DNA of 13,782 nt from Eubacteriales bacterium (GCA_030695285.1 JAUYTF010000508.1:1-13782); one strand, 5' to 3'; numbered from the stretch's first letter, positions 1 to 8,669 are shown. A program made the numbers and translations. Notes: generated by a model from the sequence alone, not told the origin.

Positions 1-888
1 TTGGAGCTCTCCAACTATGAAAAGAAAAACAATCTTTCGGCAAGGATCGTCGCGAAGCTCGAGTATTTCAACCCCGGCGGCAGCGTCAAAGACCGCATCG
101 CGCTGGCGATGATTGAGGACGCGGAGCATCGCGGCGTGCTCAAAGCGGACAGCGTGATCATCGAGCCCACCAGCGGCAACACGGGCATCGGCCTTGGCTG
201 GGTTGCAGCTGCACGCGGATACCGCGTCATCCTTACCATGCCGGAGACCATGAGCGTCGAGCGCCGCGTGCTGATGAAGGCGTACGGCGCGCAGATCGTG
301 CTCACCGAGGGCGCAAAGGGCATGAAGGGCGCTATCGCAAAGGCGGCAGAACTCGCAGCGGAAATTCCGCATTCGTTTATTCCCGGCCAGTTTGACAATC
401 CTGCAAACCCTGCCATTCACCGCGCCACCACCGGCCCAGAGATTTGGGAGGACACCGACGGCAAAGTGGACTTCCTCGTTGTGGGCGTTGGCACGGGTGG
501 AACCGTCACCGGCGCGGGAGGATATCTCAAAGGCAAGAATCCGAAGTTGAAGGTCGTTGCGGTCGAACCCGCCGATTCGCCTGTTCTCTCGGAAGGGCGA
601 CCCGGCCCGCATAAGATTCAGGGCATCGGCGCGGGGTTTGTCCCCGCCGTGCTGAATACTTCGGTGTACGACGAGATCATCCCGGTCAAAAACGAAGATG
701 CGTTTGCAGCCGCGCGTGAGATCGGCAGCGTGGAGGGGTTGCTCGTGGGCATCTCCAGCGGCGCTGCTGCCTGGGCGGCAACGGAGCTTGCTAAACGCCC
801 TGAGAACGCAGGCAAGACCATCGTGGTCATCCTTCCGGATACGGGCGAGCGGTATCTCTCGACTGCCCTGTTTGCGGATTTGCAATAA
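1..888 (+). CDS. cysK: Cysteine synthase (O-acetylserine sulfhydrylase), 5'-truncated by window edge
   Basis: PLP enzyme that makes L-cysteine and acetate from O-acetylserine and sulfide in the cytoplasm. About 295 residues are visible. The first codon (TTG) is not the true start: family members have roughly 10-15 more residues before the segment equivalent to [10 protein letters not shown], so the N terminus lies outside the window. Visible motifs are the PLP-binding lysine in GGSVKDR (K30 of the visible part), the substrate loop [10 protein letters not shown] (57-66), the phosphate-binding loop GTGGTVTG (164-171), the CysK-type segment [13 protein letters not shown] (201-213) and ISSGAA (251-256). 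The [10 protein letters not shown] segment favours CysK over CysM. The C terminus is normal. It ends with TAA and is followed by an intrinsic terminator at 952-978. No cysE or regulator is seen inside the window. Confidence 0.95.
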   Translation: MELSNYEKKNNLSARIVAKLEYFNPGGSVKDRIALAMIEDAEHRGVLKADSVIIEPTSGNTGIGLGWVAAARGYRVILTMPETMSVERRVLMKAYGAQIVLTEGAKGMKGAIAKAAELAAEIPHSFIPGQFDNPANPAIHRATTGPEIWEDTDGKVDFLVVGVGTGGTVTGAGGYLKGKNPKLKVVAVEPADSPVLSEGRPGPHKIQGIGAGFVPAVLNTSVYDEIIPVKNEDAFAAAREIGSVEGLLVGISSGAAAWAATELAKRPENAGKTIVVILPDTGERYLSTALFADLQ

Positions 889-951
889 GCAGTCACAAAA
901 GAAGAAGCACAGGAGACATCTGCTGAACATGGAAAACGCACGTAATCCTGC

Positions 952-978
952 AAAAGGCCGCCTCGCGTGGCCTTTTTT
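952..978 (+). terminator. Intrinsic terminator after cysK
   Basis: Stem AAAAGGCC (952-959) pairs with GGCCTTTT (969-976) around a 9-nt loop and runs into six T (973-978). It lies 64 nt after the cysK stop and 21 nt before the tcdA promoter, so it separates the two transcription units. Confidence 0.85.
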
Positions 979-998
979 GTTGCGTAAATACGCTTTGA

Positions 999-1027
999 TT
1001 GACGGCGCGACCGTTTGGCAGTATGAT
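999..1027 (+). promoter_or_regulatory. Sigma-A-type promoter of tcdA
   Basis: TTGACG (999-1004), a 17-nt spacer, and TATGAT (1022-1027). Each hexamer differs from consensus at one position and the spacing is ideal. Transcription would start near 1034, about 40 nt before the tcdA ATG. Confidence 0.8.
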
Positions 1028-1073
1028 TTTGAGGTGCTTTTTTCAGCGGTACGCAAAGAAAGGTGAAAACACC

Positions 1074-1892
1074 ATGCTCAACGAATTTTCCCGCGCAGAA
1101 TTACTGCTCGGCAAAGAGGCCATGCAGGCGCTCGCTGGCTCCCGCGTTGCCGTATTCGGCATCGGCGGGGTCGGCAGCTTTGCCGTGGAGGCTATCGCCC
1201 GCGCGGGCGTTGGCGCCATCGACGTGTTTGACGACGACAAGGTTTGCCTCACCAACATCAATCGCCAACTCATCGCGCTGCATTCCACCATCGGCAAAGA
1301 GAAGGTCGAGGTGATGCGCGCGCGCATTTTGGACATCAACCCACGCTGTCTTGTGACCGCGCGCGCTTGCTTTTACAGCGCGGAGACGGCGGATTCGGTC
1401 GATCTTTCGGTTTACGACTACATCATCGACGCAATCGACACCGTATCCTGCAAACTCGTGCTCATCGAGCGGGCGAGCGCTGCGGGTGTGCCGGTCGTGA
1501 GCTGCATGGGAGCTGGCAACAAGCTCGACGCCACGCGACTGGAGGTGGCGGATATCTATAAAACCTCCGTTTGCCCGCTGGCGCGCGTAATGCGCAAGGA
1601 GCTCAAATCGCGCAATATCCCGCATCTCAAGGTGGTCTATTCGCGCGAGGAGGCGATCAAGCCGGACGAGGATATGGCTGCAAACTGCAAAACAGGCTGC
1701 GTCTGCCCGCCGGGGACAACGCGCAACTGCACCGCGCGTCGTCAGGTGCCGGGCAGCGTGTCGTTTGTGCCGCCCGTCGCGGGATACATCCTCGCGGGGG
1801 AGGCCATCAAGGATATCATTGCGAAACACGCAACAAAAACGACTGCACACGTAACCATTGCGCAGGGCGCGGCAGTTGTGGTAAAATTTTGA
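1074..1892 (+). CDS. tcdA: tRNA threonylcarbamoyladenosine dehydratase (TcdA/CsdL, ThiF/MoeB E1-like family)
   Basis: Uses ATP to cyclise t6A at position 37 of ANN-decoding tRNAs to ct6A. 272 residues from ATG 1074, which has AGAAAGGTG upstream. The frame is open from 999, but that part overlaps the promoter, so 1074 is preferred. Visible: ATP-binding GIGGVGS (29-35), the E1-like DDD-VCLTNINRQ segment (53-65), MGAGNKLDAT (145-154), CPLARVMRKELKSR (167-180) and a C-terminal CPPGTTRNC...PGSVSFVPPVAGYILAGE block, which together fit TcdA better than MoeB or ThiF. Length is normal for the family. It ends TGA at 1892, only 24 nt before the start of the leader ORF at 1917, and its last codons appear to hold the promoter of the next unit. 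Its own transcript probably ends at the terminator near 2060-2092. Confidence 0.93.
   Translation: MLNEFSRAELLLGKEAMQALAGSRVAVFGIGGVGSFAVEAIARAGVGAIDVFDDDKVCLTNINRQLIALHSTIGKEKVEVMRARILDINPRCLVTARACFYSAETADSVDLSVYDYIIDAIDTVSCKLVLIERASAAGVPVVSCMGAGNKLDATRLEVADIYKTSVCPLARVMRKELKSRNIPHLKVVYSREEAIKPDEDMAANCKTGCVCPPGTTRNCTARRQVPGSVSFVPPVAGYILAGEAIKDIIAKHATKTTAHVTIAQGAAVVVKF
1858..1887 (+). promoter_or_regulatory. Putative extended -10 promoter of the efflux leader, inside tcdA 3' end
   Basis: TGGTAAAAT (1879-1887) is an extended -10 (TGn plus TAAAAT, one mismatch to TATAAT). A weak -35, TTGCGC (1858-1863), lies 18 nt upstream. Transcription would begin near 1894, placing the leader ORF about 23 nt from the RNA 5' end, as is usual for drug-sensing leader peptides. 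Confidence 0.5.
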
Positions 1893-1916
1893 AAGATTTG
1901 AAAGGAAGGACGCTTT

Positions 1917-1943
1917 ATGTACTACTACATCCGCATTCGCTAG
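1917..1943 (+). CDS. Putative macrolide-sensing leader peptide MYYYIRIR
   Basis: Eight codons plus TAG, with ribosome binding site AAAGGAAGGA (1901-1910) 6 nt before the ATG. Seen: the peptide ends Arg6-Ile7-Arg8. Known from the literature as I recall it: the leader peptides of mef (MTASMRLR) and ermD (MTHSMRLR) are also 8 residues and carry Arg6-X-Arg8, the +X+ motif at which macrolide-bound ribosomes stall with codon 7 in the P site. Inferred: this ORF senses macrolides or ketolides for the Mef(A)-like pump 291 nt downstream. A small hairpin TTCGC/GCGAA (1936-1940/1944-1948) wraps the stop codon. The three consecutive Tyr codons (TAC) are unlike the known leaders. The alternative is a chance short ORF, but the RBS, the +X+ position, the pump and the following attenuator-like pairings support the call together. 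Confidence 0.6.
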   Translation: MYYYIRIR

Positions 1944-2085
1944 GCGAACAAGAAAGAAACAGCCGGGCTGCCGGAAGCGGCGCTGTTTGCTTTGCCTGAC
2001 GAGGTGGATGGGTCATTCACGCTGAATATGCGCGATGGCGTTCATTTTGTTTGGTTTTTAGCAGGCAGGCAAACGCTCGCCTGCT
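1941..2085 (+). promoter_or_regulatory. Putative transcription attenuator of the Mef-like gene (segments 1-4)
   Basis: Complementary segments read from the sequence: segment 1 TAGGCGAA (1941-1948), segment 2 TTTGCCTG (1991-1998), segment 3 CAGGCAAA (2066-2073), segment 4 GCCTGCT (2079-2085). Segments 1 and 2 pair over 8 bp (two G-U) and enclose a further hairpin AAACAGC/GCTGTTT (1957-1963/1982-1988). Segments 2 and 3 pair over 8 perfect bp. Sequence overlapping segment 3 pairs with segment 4 to form the terminator. Segment 1 starts at the leader stop codon and would be covered by a ribosome stalled at codons 7/8. That would favour the 2:3 antiterminator. Confidence 0.55.
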
Positions 2086-2092
2086 GTTTTAT
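2060..2092 (+). terminator. Intrinsic terminator / attenuator in the efflux leader
   Basis: AGCAGGC (2060-2066) pairs with GCCTGCT (2079-2085), followed by G then TTTTATT. A second register uses GCAGGC at 2065-2070 with GCCTGC at 2079-2084. The T tract is short, so termination may be partial, as expected for an attenuator. It would also end read-through from tcdA. Confidence 0.65.
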
Positions 2093-2158
2093 TGCAACGA
2101 AGATACCACAATTCTCGATAAAACGCGCAAAAGATCACATATTTTTTACAACCAGAAA

Positions 2159-2171
2159 GTGATCGTATCAC
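2159..2171. promoter_or_regulatory. Palindrome GTGATCGTATCAC, possible operator
   Basis: Perfect 5-3-5 palindrome GTGAT-CGT-ATCAC. Another half-site, GATCAC (2133-2138), lies upstream and pairs with GTGATC at 2159-2164. It sits just upstream of a possible second promoter of the efflux gene. No regulator gene is adjacent in the window, so a repressor site is only a guess. Confidence 0.3.
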
Positions 2172-2190
2172 GCGAAATCATCGAAAAATA

Positions 2191-2199
2191 TGGTAAAAT
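2191..2199 (+). promoter_or_regulatory. Possible second (basal) promoter of the Mef-like gene
   Basis: Extended -10 TGGTAAAAT, identical over 9 bases to the one at 1879-1887. No convincing -35 is seen. Transcription from here (near 2206) would bypass the attenuator and give basal expression of the pump. Confidence 0.35.
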
Positions 2200-2234
2200 G
2201 AACAATTGATCGGAATTACGAAGGGAATTTATAT

Positions 2235-3494
2235 ATGACACTCTCGAACAGTTGGAGACGACGGTATTTTACGATTCTGTCCGGCCAGGCCATCTCTATG
2301 GTCACGAGCGGAGTTTTGCAGATGGCGCTGATCTTCTACCTCACGGAAAAAACCGGCTCCGCGCTCGTGCTCTCTATGGCGACGTTCTTCGGTTTTCTGC
2401 CGCAGGCGCTGCTGGGGCCGTTTATCGGCGTCTGGGTTGACCGCTGGAGCAGAAAAGCCATTATGATCGGCGCGGATCTGTTCATCGCGCTGGCAGGCGT
2501 CGTGCTTGCCGTCGTCGCGCTGCGCGCAGAGCCGCCCATCTGGGTCGTGTTCGGCATTCTGTTTCTGCGCAGTATCGGTGCGGCGTTTCATTCGCCCGCC
2601 ATGTCCGCAGTAACGCCGCTGATCGTGCCGGAGGATCAGCTCACCAAGTGCGCGGGCTACAGCTCGTCAGCACAGTCCATCAGCTTTCTGGTCAGCCCGG
2701 CACTCGGCGCGGTGTTGTACTCGCGCTGGCCAATCTCGGCAATCGTGGGGCTGGATGTAATCGGAGCGATCATCGCGGTATTCTTTGTGGCGTTCATCGC
2801 GATACCGAAGCCTCCGAGATCAGCTCAGGTGGGGCAGGAGAGCTTTTTTACGGAACTGAAAAACGGCTATCTCGCCATTCGCGACGATAAGGGGCTCTTC
2901 CAGCTGCTGTGGGTTGGCACACTGTATATGCTGGTGTTTATGCCCATCAGTGCGCTCTTTCCGCTCATGAGTATGGGTTATTTCGGCGGCACGACTACGC
3001 ATGCAGCGATTGCGGAGACTGCCTTCTCAGCGGGCGCGCTCGTTGGTGGCCTCGTGCTTGGCTTATGGGGCGGGTTTAAGCGGCGCATCCTCACGCTGGG
3101 ATTGTCGGTGATTCTCATGGGCGCCGGATTTGCTGCGTCCGGCCTGTTGCCAACGTGGGGCTTTGTCGGCTTTGCCGTGCTCTGCGTGGTGATGGGCTTT
3201 GCCGCTCCCTTTCACGGCGTGCAGATCGCGATCTTTCAGGAACGCATCGCGCCGGAGTGCTTGGGGCGCGTGCTCTCGCTCTCTATGAGCATGATGTCGC
3301 TGGCGATGCCGATCGGGCTGATACTCGCGGGCGCGTTTGCCGAGGTCATCGGCGTGCACACGTGGTTTCTCATCTCGGGGATCTTGGTGATCCTGATCTC
3401 ATTGCTGATGATGTCCCTGCCCGCCATCCGCGCGCTGGACGACAAGCGCGCGCCGGGGGTCTTGGCGCCGGGCGTGCCGGAGGCAGCGGAGTAG
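2235..3494 (+). CDS. Mef(A)-like major facilitator superfamily efflux transporter (putative macrolide efflux)
   Basis: 419-residue polytopic inner-membrane proton-driven drug exporter of the MFS, with about 12 hydrophobic segments. The start ATG 2235 has AAGGGAA upstream at good spacing. The first half closely resembles Mef(A)/Mef(E) by recall: GQAISMVTSGVLQMALIFYL (17-36), TEKTGSALVLSMA (37-49), then MFS motif A GPFIGVWVDRWSRK (61-74), LRSIGAAFHSPAMSAVTPL and VPEDQLTKCAGYSSSAQSIS. A central cytoplasmic loop follows around 190-225, and MSLAMPIGLIL lies near the C terminus. In streptococci mef is usually followed by the ABC-F gene msr(D)/mel; none is present here, and this gene stands alone between a leader and a bidirectional terminator. 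The upstream +X+ leader peptide and attenuator suggest macrolide-inducible expression. The true substrate is unproven. Composition does not differ from neighbours, so it may be a resident chromosomal gene. Confidence 0.9.
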   Translation: MTLSNSWRRRYFTILSGQAISMVTSGVLQMALIFYLTEKTGSALVLSMATFFGFLPQALLGPFIGVWVDRWSRKAIMIGADLFIALAGVVLAVVALRAEPPIWVVFGILFLRSIGAAFHSPAMSAVTPLIVPEDQLTKCAGYSSSAQSISFLVSPALGAVLYSRWPISAIVGLDVIGAIIAVFFVAFIAIPKPPRSAQVGQESFFTELKNGYLAIRDDKGLFQLLWVGTLYMLVFMPISALFPLMSMGYFGGTTTHAAIAETAFSAGALVGGLVLGLWGGFKRRILTLGLSVILMGAGFAASGLLPTWGFVGFAVLCVVMGFAAPFHGVQIAIFQERIAPECLGRVLSLSMSMMSLAMPIGLILAGAFAEVIGVHTWFLISGILVILISLLMMSLPAIRALDDKRAPGVLAPGVPEAAE

Positions 3495-3509
3495 CGAGCG
3501 GTTGATCGC

Positions 3510-3707
3510 CTAAGAGGCTGTAATGCAAACAAAAATCCCCGTACTGTCGTCTTTGTACCAGCGCGGGGATTTTTTTCTGCTGTATGCTTTCTTGTTCTCG
3601 GTCTTGCGGGTGATTGGGTTGATGCCGTCCCAGATGGTTCGCTTGTTCGCGTCGAGTGCGCGCTTTTCGCGCTTGCTCATCTTCTCTCGCGCAAGAAACT
3701 GGTTCAT
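3510..3707 (-). CDS. Small basic protein of unknown function (65 aa)
   Basis: 65 residues from ATG at 3707, with AAGGAAGTGAG just upstream as ribosome binding site. A longer reading of the frame (to 4016) runs through atpC and is rejected. The protein is rich in Lys and Arg, with no membrane segment or signal peptide: it opens MNQFLAREKMSKREKRALD (1-19), then TIWDGINPITRKTENKKAYS (24-43), then a basic RKKSPRW. It resembles, by general impression only, short conserved clostridial proteins with a NP-TRK motif; I cannot assign a function. It has its own promoter (3744-3772) and converges on the efflux gene. Its 3' coding part doubles as the intrinsic terminator at 3531-3576, so the C-terminal residues around KSPRWYKDDSTGIFV are constrained by RNA structure. 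Confidence 0.65.
   Translation of the reverse strand: MNQFLAREKMSKREKRALDANKRTIWDGINPITRKTENKKAYSRKKSPRWYKDDSTGIFVCITAS
3531..3576. terminator. Bidirectional intrinsic terminator between converging genes
   Basis: AAAAATCCCC (3531-3540) pairs with GGGGATTTTT (3565-3574), with an inner GTAC/GTAC pairing (3541-3544/3555-3558). A T tract follows on the + side (3570-3576) and an A run precedes, so it can act on both strands. On the - strand it lies inside the last 25 or so codons of the small basic protein. Confidence 0.85.
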
Positions 3708-3743
3708 GGGGCTCACTTCCTTTTTCGTTGGATTCCGCGCATC

Positions 3744-3772
3744 AGTATACGTGTTTTCCCGCAAAAACGCAA
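3744..3772 (-). promoter_or_regulatory. Putative promoter of the small basic protein
   Basis: On the - strand TTGCGT (3772-3767), a 17-nt spacer, and TATACT (3749-3744). The -10 has one mismatch to consensus and the -35 has three. Start would be near 3737, 30 nt before the ATG at 3707. Confidence 0.5.
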
Positions 3773-3780
3773 TCGTTTTT
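3763..3780 (-). terminator. Weak terminator-like hairpin after atpC
   Basis: AAAAACG/CGTTTTT with a 4-nt loop, 41 nt past the atpC stop. The stem is AT-rich with only two GC pairs, so it may be leaky; some atp transcripts may continue into the small basic gene. It overlaps that gene's -35. Confidence 0.4.
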
Positions 3781-3820
3781 ACCAAGATGAAACCGCGCAA
3801 CGCCCCCCCGGCCTTTCTAT

Positions 3821-4240
3821 TCAGCCCGAGGACATGGACTTTATCCTTCGCCGCGTCATGGCGCGCATGAGCGCCACTTTGCTGTGACCCATCGATACAG
3901 GCTCGTCGCCGCGCTCCTGCGCCAGGCGCTCCTGCGCGCGCTGCTCGGCTTCGAGCGCGCGCTTCTCGTCGATCTCCTCCGGCCACTCGCAAGCCTGCGA
4001 GAGGATATAGACGCACTCGGGGCGCACCTCGATAAACCCCTCGGAGTGAAACGCCGTCCGCTTGGTGTGCTCGTCCGTCTGGATAACGAGCGCGCCGACA
4101 TCCAGCGCGGAGACCATCGGCACGTGGCCCGCCATGACGCCGAGCGTGCCCGCGATGGACTGAACGCTGACAGATACCGCTTCTCCGCTGAAAAACTCCC
4201 GCTCTGGCGTGACCACCATGAGATGAAAAGGCTTTGCCAT
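3821..4240 (-). CDS. atpC: ATP synthase F1 subunit epsilon
   Basis: Part of the central rotor stalk, binding gamma and the c-ring and able to inhibit ATP hydrolysis through its C-terminal helices. 139 residues, normal length. The N-terminal beta sandwich includes FHLMVVTPEREFFSGEA (5-21) and GTLGVMAGHVPMV (31-43). A charged helical hairpin follows (about 86-135, EEIDEKRALEAEQRAQERLAQ and the SKVALMRAMTRRR end). ATG 4240 has GGAGAGGAGA upstream. It is the last gene of the operon and is separated from atpD by 106 nt that hold a hairpin (4315-4340), so it is not tightly coupled to atpD. Confidence 0.93.
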   Translation of the reverse strand: MAKPFHLMVVTPEREFFSGEAVSVSVQSIAGTLGVMAGHVPMVSALDVGALVIQTDEHTKRTAFHSEGFIEVRPECVYILSQACEWPEEIDEKRALEAEQRAQERLAQERGDEPVSMGHSKVALMRAMTRRRIKSMSSG

Positions 4241-4314
4241 GATCTCTCCTCTCCGATTACGTGCGCAATCGATTCTGCCGAACGTGGCTCATGCGATCAA
4301 TCTTGAAATCGTTT

Positions 4315-4340
4315 CTTGTAAAACATGCGTGTTTTGCAAG
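4315..4340 (-). other. Hairpin between atpD and atpC
   Basis: CTTGTAAAACA (4315-4325) and TGTTTTGCAAG (4330-4340) are inverted repeats of 11 bp with one mismatch and a 4-nt loop. It starts six nt after the atpD stop. A second inverted repeat, GGGCAG/CTGCCC (4340-4345/4353-4358), holds the atpD stop codon in its loop. No T tract follows on the transcribed strand, so an mRNA processing or stability element is more likely than a terminator. Confidence 0.5.
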
Positions 4341-4346
4341 GGCAGA

Positions 4347-6679
<2,333 letters not shown>

Positions 6680-6709
6680 GTGGCAGGCCTCCTTTCGGGA
6701 TCATTTCAG

Positions 6710-6758
6710 GTTACGCCGCGCACCGTGTACGGCGCGTAGCGTAAACACGCGTTACGCC
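6710..6758 (-). repeat. Short repeats and inverted repeats between atpA and atpG
   Basis: GTTACGCC occurs at 6710-6717 and at 6751-6758, the latter covering the atpA stop codon. On the transcribed strand GCGTAA/TTACGC forms a 6-bp stem next to the stop. The role is unknown; mRNA processing is one possibility and chance another. Confidence 0.3.
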
Positions 6759-8542
6759 TTACAAGTCAACTGATAGTTTTCGATGCCGGCGCGCAGCTCG
6801 TCGATGAGTTCTTCGGTGAGATCCCCGCTCTCCTCGATCTCGTCCAGCAGCGCGCTGTAGTTGCGGCGCGCATATTGCAGCAGTCCCTTTTGAAACGCGC
6901 GCACATGCGGCGAGGGAACATCCTGGAGGTATCCGTTCATGACCGCATAGAGCAGCAGCACCTGCTCGCTCATCTGTAGCGGCTCATGCTGGTTTTGCTT
7001 GAGCGTTTCGCTGAGGCGGTCGCCGTTGTCGAGAATCTCCTTGGTCACGCTGTCGATATCCGAGCCGAACTGCGCGAATATCTGCAGCTCGCGATACTGC
7101 GCCAGTGTGAGGCGGAGTTTTTTGACCACCTTGCGCATGGCCTTCTTTTGCGCGGCGCTGCCGACGCGGGAGACCGAGAGGCCGACGTTGACCGCAGGGC
7201 GCACGCCGGAATGAAACAGCTCCGGCTCGAGATAGATCTGACCGTCGGTTATCGAGATCACATTGGTCGGTATATAGGCGGAGATATCGCTTGCCATCGT
7301 TTCTACGATGGGCAGCGCGGTGAGCGACCCGCCGCCGTTTGCCTCGCTCAGGTGTCCTGCGCGCTCTAAAAGCCTGCTGTGTAGATAGAAGACGTCTCCG
7401 GGATACGCTTCACGTCCCGGTGGGCGGTGTAAGAGCAGCGACATGGTGCGATAGGCCACCGCGTGCTTGCTCAGGTCGTCGTAGATGACCAGCGCATCCT
7501 TGCCGTCGTACATGAACTGCTCGGCAATCGCGCAGCCTGCGTAGGGCGCGAGATATTGCATTGCCGCGCAGTCGCTGGCATTCGCCACGACGATGACGGT
7601 ATAGTCCATCGCGCCAGCGTTTTGCAGCGTTTCGTAGATCTGCGCGACGGTGGAGAGCTTTTGCCCGATGGCGACATAGACGCAATAAACGTACTTGCCG
7701 CGCTGATTGATGATGGTGTCGATGGCGATGGTGGTCTTGCCCGTCTGCCGGTCTCCGATGATCAGCTCGCGCTGGCCACGCCCGATGGGGATGATGCCGT
7801 CCACCGCGAGAAGCCCGGTCATGAGCGGCTCGTTGACCGCCTGCCGGTCGATGATGCGCGGCGCGGGGGATTCCACGGGGCGGTAACGCATGGCGCTGAG
7901 CGCTTTGTTGTCCAGCGGCATACCGATGGGATTGACCACGCGGCCTAAAAGCTCGTCGCCAACCGGCACCTCGACCACGCGGCCCGTACCGTAGACGCGC
8001 TCGCCCACGCGCACGTTGTCCTGGCCGTTGAGCAGCACGGCGCCGACGCCGCCCAGCTCAAGATCCATGGCCATGCCGTACACGTCGTTTTCAAAGGCGA
8101 TCTGCTCGCCGTATCGGGTATGCGAAAGGCCCTCTATGCGCACCACGCCGTCGCCAACACTGGAGACGACGCCATATTCATAGACGGCTGTCTTGTTTTC
8201 GAAGGAGCAGATGCGCTTTTTGAGTGTCTGGCCGATCTCCGCTGCGCTGCTGTGAAGCGGTTTATGATCAACGCCCGCCTGCTTTGTGTTCTCGGCTGCT
8301 ATCTCTAAACCGCAAACGGTGTCGGAAACGAGCAGATGCTGCGCTTCCTTGACGCGATAGGCAACGCTCGCATCATAGATCTTCCCGTCGATGATGGCGA
8401 GAAAACCGCCGATGAGCGCTTCATTGTGCTTGACCTCGAAGGAAACCTCCTGGCCGAGCAACTCGATAAAGTGCCGCTTGACGGACTCGATTTGATCTTC
8501 GCCGAACGGGCCGGCGGTGTATAATTCGCCTTTTAGAGCCAT
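6752..8542 (-). CDS. atpA: ATP synthase delta(C-terminal domain)-alpha fusion
   Basis: 596 residues against about 500 for a normal alpha. Residues 1-73 align by eye with the C-terminal domain of delta/OSCP: ELYTAGPFGEDQIESVK, then LLGQEVSFEVKHNEALIGGF and the IDGKIYDASVAYRVKEAQHLL end. After a linker (about 74-97) the alpha subunit starts (AAEIGQTLKKRI, then VVSSVGDGVVRIEGLS 125-140), with Walker A GDRQTGKT (263-270) and arginine finger R459 in SVSRVGSAAQ. The delta domain normally binds subunit b and so tethers F1 to the peripheral stalk. The start ATG 8542 has AGGAAAGTGAG upstream and an in-frame TAG six codons before it, so the fusion begins here. No in-frame ATG, GTG or TTG occurs in the linker, so a separate alpha from an internal start is unlikely. 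No atpH is present in the operon, and the delta N-terminal domain is missing. Confidence 0.93.
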   Translation of the reverse strand: MALKGELYTAGPFGEDQIESVKRHFIELLGQEVSFEVKHNEALIGGFLAIIDGKIYDASVAYRVKEAQHLLVSDTVCGLEIAAENTKQAGVDHKPLHSSAAEIGQTLKKRICSFENKTAVYEYGVVSSVGDGVVRIEGLSHTRYGEQIAFENDVYGMAMDLELGGVGAVLLNGQDNVRVGERVYGTGRVVEVPVGDELLGRVVNPIGMPLDNKALSAMRYRPVESPAPRIIDRQAVNEPLMTGLLAVDGIIPIGRGQRELIIGDRQTGKTTIAIDTIINQRGKYVYCVYVAIGQKLSTVAQIYETLQNAGAMDYTVIVVANASDCAAMQYLAPYAGCAIAEQFMYDGKDALVIYDDLSKHAVAYRTMSLLLHRPPGREAYPGDVFYLHSRLLERAGHLSEANGGGSLTALPIVETMASDISAYIPTNVISITDGQIYLEPELFHSGVRPAVNVGLSVSRVGSAAQKKAMRKVVKKLRLTLAQYRELQIFAQFGSDIDSVTKEILDNGDRLSETLKQNQHEPLQMSEQVLLLYAVMNGYLQDVPSPHVRAFQKGLLQYARRNYSALLDEIEESGDLTEELIDELRAGIENYQLTCKA

Positions 8543-8630
8543 ACGGAGCTCACTTTCCTAACTAACAGTTCGAATGGGCACATAGTGGTACGCACGCGGC
8601 GCACCGAAAGAACGCAAGAGAAATGAATCT

Positions 8631-8652
8631 GCGCACGCAGTTTTGCATGCGC
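8631..8652 (-). other. Strong hairpin in the atpF-atpA gap
   Basis: In the transcribed (-) strand GCGCATGCA and TGCGTGCGC form a 9-bp stem (one G-U) with the loop AAAC. No T tract follows, so it is not a classic terminator. It lies in the 127-nt gap where atpH would normally be. That gap holds no other recognisable feature besides the atpA ribosome binding site. Confidence 0.55.
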
Positions 8653-8669
8653 GGGCAACCCAGAGAGCC

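Noticed and set aside
929..1066. 45-codon frame with AGGAGA upstream after cysK
   Set aside because: It runs through the cysK terminator and the tcdA promoter, and its residues are those produced by translating the hairpin. No recognisable protein.
999..1073. Upstream extension of tcdA to 999
   Set aside because: It overlaps the near-consensus promoter. The ATG at 1074 has the ribosome binding site and matches the family N terminus.
1917..2162. Read-through of the leader TAG, giving an 80-residue protein
   Set aside because: The frame stays open after TAG for 72 codons, but it covers the terminator and TAG ends the Mef-like gene normally, so recoding is not needed. The short leader explains the region better.
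3708..4016. Longer start for the small basic protein
   Set aside because: The extension lies on the atpC coding region in another frame and looks like a Arg/Ala-rich shadow. ATG 3707 has its own ribosome binding site and promoter.
8543..8669. Search for a missing atpH or its N-terminal half in the gap
   Set aside because: Only 127 nt are available, with an in-frame TAG six codons before the atpA ATG. No delta-like residues.
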